This document shows, piece after piece, positions 1 through 4,057 of a stretch of DNA of 6,059 nucleotides. The notes beneath the pieces are model-generated. The model was given only the letters and a program-made list of their open reading frames with translations. It was not told where the DNA came from and searched no databases. This stretch comes from Planctomycetes bacterium RBG_13_46_10. GTDB lineage: Bacteria; Planctomycetota; Phycisphaerae; Sedimentisphaerales; Anaerobacaceae. Positions within the stretch are counted from its first letter, which is position 1. Each line of letters opens with the position of its first letter. The DNA lies in assembly GCA_001824645.1 (NCBI GenBank), contig MHYD01000009.1:574-6632 (forward strand), written 5' to 3'. The translations under genes were made by a program, and so were the position numbers.

Positions 1-512
1 ACGCGAAGTAATTCTCTAGCGATTTTTTCGATTTCATCGCAAAACTTCGACAGGCTTGCAATATTCGACAGGTCGCCTTCAATTTTACCGTCCGAATAGC
101 GGATAATATTCATATAAGGCGGATGGGTAAGAACCAAATCGAATGAATTATCCTTTAGAAATGACAAATCGCGTGCATCGCCAACTTTCACCTGCTGCTC
201 GCTCGGCGGATGATGTTTGAATCGCAATGCTGTTTTTGTAAGCTCTATTGCCCGTGGATTTATATCCATCCCGAGGGCATTTCTGGCCAAAAGTTTTGCC
301 TCGATAAGTGTTGTGCCTGCTCCGACCATCGGGTCGAGGATGCAATCGCCCTTTTCGGAATACATCTCGATGATATTGCGTGCTATCTGCGGAGCAAAAT
401 TGCCGCGATATTTCGGATTATGTGTCGCCCAATTCCCCCGCTGCGGAAATGACCAAACCGTCGTGTATTCAGGCGAATAATCGTTAGATATTACGTCATT
501 TACTTTCGCCAT
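1..512 (-). CDS. DNA methyltransferase (N-4/N-6 type), C-terminus outside window
   Basis: Partial gene: 170 codons are visible and the reading frame runs off base 1. It encodes an S-adenosylmethionine-dependent amino-methyltransferase of DNA. Visible motifs are an N-terminal FPQRGNWATHNPKYRGN segment (about residues 22-38), motif I DPMVGAGTTLIEA (60-72), an acidic motif II GMDINP (81-86), GDARDL (111-116) and motif IV THPPY (129-133). Motif I precedes motif IV with no large insert between them, as in gamma-ordered enzymes. The HPPY variant, instead of DPPY or SPPY, leaves N6-adenine versus N4-cytosine open. The ATG lies inside the end of the endonuclease gene, with a 13-base overlap and no evident Shine-Dalgarno sequence, so translation is probably coupled to it. 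It is the second modification enzyme of the R-M operon. The target is inferred only from the partners. GC content is about half, like the endonuclease and unlike the Dam-like gene. Confidence 0.88.
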   Translation of the reverse strand, partial: MAKVNDVISNDYSPEYTTVWSFPQRGNWATHNPKYRGNFAPQIARNIIEMYSEKGDCILDPMVGAGTTLIEAKLLARNALGMDINPRAIELTKTALRFKHHPPSEQQVKVGDARDLSFLKDNSFDLVLTHPPYMNIIRYSDGKIEGDLSNIASLSKFCDEIEKIARELLR

Positions 513-1135
513 GCGCGTAAGGAGCCAAGTTTGGAGAATATGAATTTTTTCAGGAATTCGGTTCTTGCGTAGAACGCTCTCGATACACTTCCGTGGCCTG
601 GCCCCTTCGTACGTGGCTGAATGTAAACACCCATCTTACCTGTCAGAGATTCAAATCCCTGATTCCTTATTGCATTGCGAACCAGGTCATAATCTGCCTT
701 CACTTGGTCGTAGATTTGTGGGACATCGAGGTCGAAGGTTGTTACCGAATGCAAGATGGAAGATTGATCTTCTTGGCCGGTCCAAATACGCGCAGCGATA
801 ACGGCTTTCTTCAATTTCGCAAGTAGATGGCTGTTTTCAAATTCGGTCCGTTCCACGTTGTAAGCGTCTATCATAGTCACGGCCATTGTTTCCTTGACTG
901 CCAGTGAGCCATCCTTCAGACGTTTCAGCGAGATCATCTTGAGTTCCCACGAACCGAAGTTGGGCGCCTGAGCCGAGCTTAATGGTAATCCCAAGTATCT
1001 CTCTATGACTTGGCCTGCCCATCCCTTGTTCTTTCGCCCTTCGCGGAAAACAGTAATCCCGTAGTCGTCCGCAAGCCTACGCAGATCAGTCCCGACAAGT
1101 TCATGGATTTTTCTTACAGCTTCTTCTCTCTCCAT
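500..1135 (-). CDS. MutH/Sau3AI-like type II restriction endonuclease
   Basis: A 211-residue protein that probably cleaves unmodified duplex DNA as the R subunit of the operon. It can be followed along E. coli MutH from memory. KNKGWAGQVIERYLG (35-49) matches MutH KGWIGVLLEIWLG. FGSWELK (60-66) matches GVELK. FENSHLLAKLKK (99-110) matches WETSHVRHKLKR. GVYIQPR (169-175) matches GEYLQIRP. The length is close to MutH (229), so the gene looks complete. E64 and K66 supply the E-x-K part of the catalytic site. The position of the first catalytic Asp is Asn59 (N-X4-E-X-K), which is discussed as a finding. Members of this fold include MutH and Sau3AI (GATC) and MvaI/BcnI (CCWGG/CCSGG). The DpnM-type methylase nearby favours GATC. 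The ATG follows the ParB-like stop by seven bases and the gene overlaps the next methyltransferase by 13, so it sits in a tight operon. Confidence 0.85.
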   Translation of the reverse strand: MEREEAVRKIHELVGTDLRRLADDYGITVFREGRKNKGWAGQVIERYLGLPLSSAQAPNFGSWELKMISLKRLKDGSLAVKETMAVTMIDAYNVERTEFENSHLLAKLKKAVIAARIWTGQEDQSSILHSVTTFDLDVPQIYDQVKADYDLVRNAIRNQGFESLTGKMGVYIQPRTKGPGHGSVSRAFYARTEFLKKFIFSKLGSLRAWRK

Positions 1136-1137
1136 AT

Positions 1138-1143
1138 CTCCTC
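1138..1143 (-). promoter_or_regulatory. Ribosome binding site of the endonuclease gene, short spacing
   Basis: GAGGAG on the minus strand ends only two bases before the ATG at 1135. The core is strong but the spacing is shorter than the usual 5-9 bases, which would be expected to lower initiation. The next in-frame ATG is far inside the conserved domain (residue 67), so the start is not in doubt. The site overlaps the TAG of the ParB-like gene, so ribosomes finishing that gene would normally arrive here. Confidence 0.6.
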
Positions 1144-1466
1144 TAATTTTCTACTTTGACTTCTTCAATAACAACATCAATAAATTTAAGGCACAGCTGC
1201 CTTGCAACCGCTAACCTATGTTGGCCATCTAATAAGAAGTAATCCTGGTTAATCGTAATTGGCATCCAAAGTTCTTATTCAAAATTTACAAGCATTTCCA
1301 ACACTTGATTTGGATCAACTTCATTGGGAAACGAAAAATATTTTTTATCGATTTTAATTTTTTCAATTGGTACTTTGGCTTCTGGAGTCCAACGAGGATT
1401 GCTAGAGTTTTTTACAAACATTTCATTCCAATGTGCAGATGTGGGAATATATTCGTACCTTTTCAT
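1143..1466 (-). pseudogene. Small ParB/Srx-like protein gene interrupted by an in-frame TAA
   Basis: The frame encodes 63 residues, then TAA (1277-1275), then 43 more residues up to TAG (1145-1143). The two halves together read as one small ParB N-terminal-like domain. The first half carries VPIEKIKIDKKYF, EVDPNQVLEMLVNF. The second half continues ELWMPITINQDYF and LLDGQHRLAVARQL, the latter being the ParB box II / DGQHR signature, and ends VVIEEVKVEN. The stop falls between two GAA codons in the loop before the signature strand and could arise from a single base change in a Glu, Gln or Lys codon. The start overlaps the Dam-like stop (ATGA). The second half could restart at ATG 1265, giving 40 residues, but no Shine-Dalgarno sequence precedes it. 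ParB-fold proteins bind DNA and nucleotides, and some act as nucleases. The job of this one in an R-M operon is unknown. A nonsense pseudogene is most likely; readthrough or a sequencing error cannot be excluded. Confidence 0.8.
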
Positions 1467-2386
1467 AGATTCACCTCATAATTGGTTATCAGCAGTTCGT
1501 TTATCTGACCTCTACCAGAAGCTTTACAGTTGATGGCCCTTGATGCTTTTACCTTCTGAATATAAAAGCCATAAGCTCCGTAGTGATCTTGGAAAAAATG
1601 GTCACTTGATTTTTCATTTTGAGGGTCTGAATTGCTCAACAAAAACTTTGCGCCTTTTTTATCTACAATCTTGCAAAAATTAGCAAGGCGCATTTGGTCC
1701 TCTTCTGAAAAACTGTCTTTTGAATAAGAAGTGAAACTGGCTGTTTTACTTAAGGGACGATAAGGGGGATCAAAATAAATAAATGTATCTTCTTCAATAA
1801 ATCGTGTGCTATATTTAAAATCTGCACAGATGATATGTGCCTTTTGTAGAACCCATGAAACATTTTGAAGATTTTTGGCATTGCAGATAGTCGGTTTTTT
1901 ATAATCACCGAACGGCACATTAAAATAACCACTTTTATTTACACGGTAAAGGCCATTAAAACAGGTCTTATTTAAGAAAATCAATTGAGCAGCATTGATA
2001 ACTGACCAATTATGTTTAGTTTCATTGAATTTGTTACGGATCGATAGATACAATTCTTTTGAATTCTTTGATTCATAATATTTGTGAGTTAATTTATGTA
2101 ACGCTTCAATAACCAGTTCAACATTATCTTTTATAGAATTATAACAATTAACCAAATCTTCATTTGTATCAAAAAGATAAAAATTGTTTATGGTTTCAAA
2201 TTGTTGGACAATATAAAAAAAGACAGCTCCACCGCCGATGAACGGTTCTATATAGGTGCTTATTTGGCCTGCAAGAAGTTCATTTGGCAGTCGCTTCACG
2301 ATTTCATGGATAAGCTGACCCTTACCACCTGCCCATTTTAAAAACGGCTTCGCTATACACATTTTATCGACAACGAATCCGTGCAT
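1463..2386 (-). CDS. Dam/DpnM-type (D12 class) DNA adenine N6-methyltransferase
   Basis: A 307-residue enzyme of the alpha-class D12 family, which methylates the N6 of adenine in short targets, most often GATC. Motif X is PFLKWAGGKGQL (14-25). Motif I is YIEPFIGGGAVFF (45-57), with the following acidic LFDTNEDLVNCY (71-82). The family block TCFNGLYRVN...FNVPFGDYK lies at 141-163. Motif IV is YFDPPYRPLS (204-213), followed by ASFTSYS (216-222). The tail SGRGQINELLITNYE (290-304) resembles the DpnM C-terminus. The length fits the family (DpnM about 284) and no key residue is missing. The ATG at 2386 is chosen because AGAGGA (2401-2396) lies nine bases upstream. The later ATG at 2362 has no such site. 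It is the first complete gene of the R-M operon and overlaps the ParB-like start by ATGA. GC content is about one third, well below the endonuclease gene. Alternative specificities within D12, such as EcoRV-like, are possible. Confidence 0.93.
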   Translation of the reverse strand: MHGFVVDKMCIAKPFLKWAGGKGQLIHEIVKRLPNELLAGQISTYIEPFIGGGAVFFYIVQQFETINNFYLFDTNEDLVNCYNSIKDNVELVIEALHKLTHKYYESKNSKELYLSIRNKFNETKHNWSVINAAQLIFLNKTCFNGLYRVNKSGYFNVPFGDYKKPTICNAKNLQNVSWVLQKAHIICADFKYSTRFIEEDTFIYFDPPYRPLSKTASFTSYSKDSFSEEDQMRLANFCKIVDKKGAKFLLSNSDPQNEKSSDHFFQDHYGAYGFYIQKVKASRAINCKASGRGQINELLITNYEVNL

Positions 2387-2395
2387 AAAAAGTTT

Positions 2396-2401
2396 TCCTC
2401 T
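2396..2401 (-). promoter_or_regulatory. Ribosome binding site of the Dam-like gene
   Basis: AGAGGA on the minus strand with nine bases to the ATG at 2386. It supports that start rather than the in-frame ATG at 2362. Confidence 0.55.
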
Positions 2402-2462
2402 ACTGTTTATATCTTCAATTATCCCTGCATCTTGATTAAAAACTTCCTGTCGAAAAACTAAA

Positions 2463-2490
2463 TTTATACGCTTATTTCCCCATTTTGCAA
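2463..2490 (-). promoter_or_regulatory. Candidate sigma70-type promoter of the R-M operon
   Basis: TTGCAA (2490-2485), a 16-base spacer and TATAAA (2468-2463) on the minus strand. The -35 box matches consensus at four of six positions and the -10 box at five of six. Transcription would start near 2456 and leave a leader of about 70 bases before the Dam-like ATG. The surrounding DNA is AT-rich, which raises the chance of a fortuitous match. Confidence 0.45.
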
Positions 2491-2507
2491 GCCTTATTTA
2501 TTTGATG

Positions 2508-2633
2508 TTATATTTGGCCGATATATGCCATGTGAAGGCCAGCTAAAGCTGCAAGCTGTTCCTGCGAAAGACCGCGCTCCTCACGGATTCTACGTATGTT
2601 AAAACCAACTTTTTCGTTAATATCGCTCTGCAT
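2508..2633 (-). pseudogene. Truncated Xre-family helix-turn-helix regulator
   Basis: From ATG 2633 the frame gives 41 residues: a short lead (MQSDINEKVG) and then a recognisable HTH_3 domain, NIRRIREERGLSQEQLAALAGLHMAYIGQI, ending at TAA (2510-2508). In intact relatives the sequence runs on as ERGERNPS plus two more helices. Here the stop comes right after the recognition helix, and neither of the other two forward frames restores the missing part, so the tail looks deleted. It lies 121 bases upstream of the Dam-like gene on the same strand, the usual place for an R-M controller (C) protein or repressor. A TTG start at 2702 would lengthen it, but that TTG is part of a probable -35 box. No clear Shine-Dalgarno sequence precedes the ATG. 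It is most likely a remnant. A functional 41-residue peptide is unlikely because the domain is incomplete. Confidence 0.72.
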
Positions 2634-2642
2634 AATCTGAGA

Positions 2643-2662
2643 ATTATTGATCAAGGAATAAT
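2643..2662 (-). repeat. GATC-centred inverted repeat, possible operator
   Basis: ATTATT (2643-2648) is the inverse of AATAAT (2657-2662), and the perfect 8-base palindrome TTGATCAA (2647-2654) lies within the same segment, slightly off-centre. It sits between the predicted -10 box and the ATG of the truncated HTH gene, where an autoregulator would bind. The GATC could be a substrate of the neighbouring methyltransferase. Function is inferred from position only. Confidence 0.3.
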
Positions 2663-2675
2663 CCGCGCCTACGAG

Positions 2676-2702
2676 ATTATAAGTAGCATTTTTGATGTGC
2701 AA
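2676..2702 (-). promoter_or_regulatory. Candidate promoter of the truncated HTH gene
   Basis: TTGCAC (2702-2697), a 15-base spacer and a perfect TATAAT (2681-2676) on the minus strand. The spacer is slightly short and the -35 box weak, but the -10 box is ideal. The start of transcription would be near 2669, about 35 bases before ATG 2633, which supports that start codon. Confidence 0.42.
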
Positions 2703-2760
2703 TTATCTGGCCGTTCTGCTTTTTAATCGACAGCCTAAAGGTAGCAATCTGAGAATTTAA

Positions 2761-2800
2761 GATCCTTCGACTCCGCTCAGGACTGGATTTTACATCCAGT
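2761..2800. repeat. Repeat-like intergenic segment with small hairpin
   Basis: The first part, CCTTCGACTCCGCTCAGG (2764-2781), is a word familiar from dispersed intergenic repeats in many bacterial genomes. It is followed by a perfect hairpin, ACTGGAT (2782-2788), loop TTTAC, ATCCAGT (2794-2800). A T-rich stretch follows on the plus strand, but the stem is too weak in G/C to call a terminator. Copy number cannot be judged from one window. Confidence 0.4.
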
Positions 2801-2811
2801 TTATTTTCTAT

Positions 2812-2840
2812 TTGCGTTAAAAACAGGCTGCGCTTACAAT
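2812..2840 (+). promoter_or_regulatory. Candidate promoter of the protease gene pair
   Basis: TTGCGT (2812-2817), a 17-base spacer and TACAAT (2835-2840). The -10 box matches consensus at five of six positions and the -35 box only in TTG. The transcript would start near 2847 and carry a leader of about 85 bases that includes the hairpin at 2891-2910. Confidence 0.35.
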
Positions 2841-2887
2841 AAATCGCTAAAAGTGCAAGGATTTTGTTATTAAAAGCGTATAACAAA

Positions 2888-2914
2888 TGGATTCCCGCCT
2901 ACACGGGAATGACA
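2888..2914. repeat. Dispersed-repeat-like palindrome upstream of the protease gene
   Basis: ATTCCCG (2891-2897), loop CCTACA, CGGGAAT (2904-2910) is a perfect 7-base stem flanked by TGG and GACA. The word resembles the 'GGATTCCCGC...GGGAATGACA' intergenic repeats seen in many bacterial genomes. It lies 22 bases before the protease ATG, in the predicted mRNA leader, so it could fold near the ribosome binding site. Family membership needs a count of copies in the whole genome. Confidence 0.5.
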
Positions 2915-2932
2915 ATTATTCTGAGGTTAGGT

Positions 2933-4021
2933 ATGAAATTTCGCATTATTCTTTCGTTCTTTCTGCTTGTCTGCTTTATCGGCGGCGTATGCTTAGCCGA
3001 CAGAATCGTACTAAAAGAAGGCCAGACAATAACGGGCAATATCATTTTGGAAAAAAAGGACGTTATTTACGTGGATATCGGCATAACCGTCCTGAGCATA
3101 CCGAAGGACAAAATTCTCGAATTTAAGTACGGCCAAGCAGCCGAGGCAAAGAAAGCAGATGCCAATGATTTGGACGCTAAGACAGCCCCCGCTCTTGTTT
3201 CGCAAGAAGCTGCGGTAGTGAGCAACCAACTGTACAGGACTGCTACGCTGCAAAAAACAACCATAGAAAAATGCGTAGAGGCGTTCTCCGAAGCAGTGGT
3301 AAAGGTCTCAAGCCCGGCGGGCTTAGGCTCGGGATTTTTTATCAACGAAAACGGCTACCTGATAACAAATTACCACGTGATAGAAAACGAAACCCGGATA
3401 GAAGTCACCATGTTCCAGAAGGCCAGCAACGGTCCGTCGATTCGGCGCGAAAACGCCGGATTCGCGACGAACTTTGAAAAAAAGACCTTCAAAAAAGTCA
3501 AAATCGAAGCTATTAATCCTTTTGTTGACCTGGCACTTTTGAAGGTCGAAGACATAGGCGAGACAAAGATAAAATTCGCCTACCTCGGCGATATGGAGCG
3601 GATCCAGGTGGGCGAGGCGGTGTTCGCCATCGGCAATCCGCTGGGCCTTGAGCGAACAGTAACCAACGGCGTTATCAGCACCAAGAGCAGGGCTTTCGAA
3701 GGACTTATCTATATTCAGACAAACGCCGATATCAATCCGGGCAACTCAGGCGGGCCGCTGTTTAACCTGGCCGGTGAGGTCATCGGCGTTACAAATATGG
3801 GATATATTTTCTTCGGAGGACTGGGCTTTGCCATACCGGTTGACTATGTAAAACACTTCATAGAAAACCGCGAGTCCTTCACCTACGACAAGGACAATCC
3901 AAACACAGGCTATAAATACATTCAGCCTGACCGTAGACGCAATAAAGCAAAACCAACATTTCTGAAGAAGGAAAGCCTGCCCGCCGAAAATTCCGTGCAG
4001 GCGGGCCAATCCGAACAGTAA
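2933..4021 (+). CDS. Exported trypsin-like (HtrA/DegP-type) serine protease, no PDZ domain
   Basis: A 362-residue protein with a signal peptide (MKFR, then a hydrophobic run to about residue 19, probable cleavage after C-L-A at 22). Residues 23-63 form a small beta-rich module (DRIVLKEG, TGNI, VIYVDIG, VLSIPKDKI). A linker rich in Ala and acidic residues follows (about 68-110). The protease domain spans about 114-312. Catalytic residues are visible: His148 in TNYHVIEN, Asp199 in PFVDLALLKVE, Ser272 in NPGNSGGPLFN. AIGNPLGL and GLGFAIPVDYV are also typical of HtrA. Between His and Asp lies an extra charged segment (about 161-190). No PDZ domain follows, only a polar tail. It presumably degrades or processes proteins in the periplasm. 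ATG 2933 is chosen because GAGG (2923-2926) is six bases upstream. The frame is open back to ATG 2864, but that stretch translates the intergenic repeat. The next gene is 32 bases downstream. Confidence 0.92.
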   Translation: MKFRIILSFFLLVCFIGGVCLADRIVLKEGQTITGNIILEKKDVIYVDIGITVLSIPKDKILEFKYGQAAEAKKADANDLDAKTAPALVSQEAAVVSNQLYRTATLQKTTIEKCVEAFSEAVVKVSSPAGLGSGFFINENGYLITNYHVIENETRIEVTMFQKASNGPSIRRENAGFATNFEKKTFKKVKIEAINPFVDLALLKVEDIGETKIKFAYLGDMERIQVGEAVFAIGNPLGLERTVTNGVISTKSRAFEGLIYIQTNADINPGNSGGPLFNLAGEVIGVTNMGYIFFGGLGFAIPVDYVKHFIENRESFTYDKDNPNTGYKYIQPDRRRNKAKPTFLKKESLPAENSVQAGQSEQ

Positions 4022-4030
4022 AAGTTTATA

Positions 4031-4057
4031 ATGGCCAAGATGAAAGGCAAAAAATGA
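4031..4057 (+). CDS. Possible eight-codon leader ORF (MAKMKGKK)
   Basis: ATG at 4031 opens a frame of eight codons whose TGA (4055-4057) overlaps the ATG of the next gene as ATGA. It starts ten bases after the protease stop. The AAAGG that serves the downstream gene lies inside it. There is no clear ribosome binding site for the mini-ORF itself, so it may be chance. If translated, it would couple the two genes. Confidence 0.2.
   Translation: MAKMKGKK

Larger units (their letters stand above)
2703..2932. other. Divergent intergenic region without a gene
   Basis: This stretch separates the minus-strand R-M block from the plus-strand protease gene. No frame gives a convincing protein: the short translations derive from repeat-like DNA (for example a PERSRRI peptide on the minus strand and SRLHGND on the plus strand). 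It holds two palindromic segments and a candidate plus-strand promoter, listed separately. Confidence 0.7.

Noticed and set aside
210..480. Two overlapping plus-strand frames of about 80 codons opposite the second methylase
   Set aside because: They are antisense to a gene with clear methyltransferase motifs and show no recognisable domain.
2387..2500. N-terminal extension of the Dam-like methylase (frame open to about 2500)
   Set aside because: No ATG, GTG or TTG occurs in it, it contains the predicted promoter, and the family's motif X starts right after the chosen ATG.
2782..2810. Rho-independent terminator on the plus strand
   Set aside because: The stem has only three G/C pairs in seven and the following T-run is interrupted; no plus-strand gene ends upstream of it in the window.
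2677..2886. Minus-strand frame of 69 codons
   Set aside because: It is made largely of repeat-like DNA (PERSRRI peptide) and lacks any domain.
2864..2932. Longer N-terminus for the protease from ATG 2864
   Set aside because: The extra 23 residues translate the intergenic repeat, and the signal peptide and a good ribosome site begin at 2933.
2933..3001. Lipoprotein signal for the protease (Cys20)
   Set aside because: The residues before the Cys (IGGV) do not fit a lipobox, whereas C-L-A before Asp23 fits signal peptidase I.
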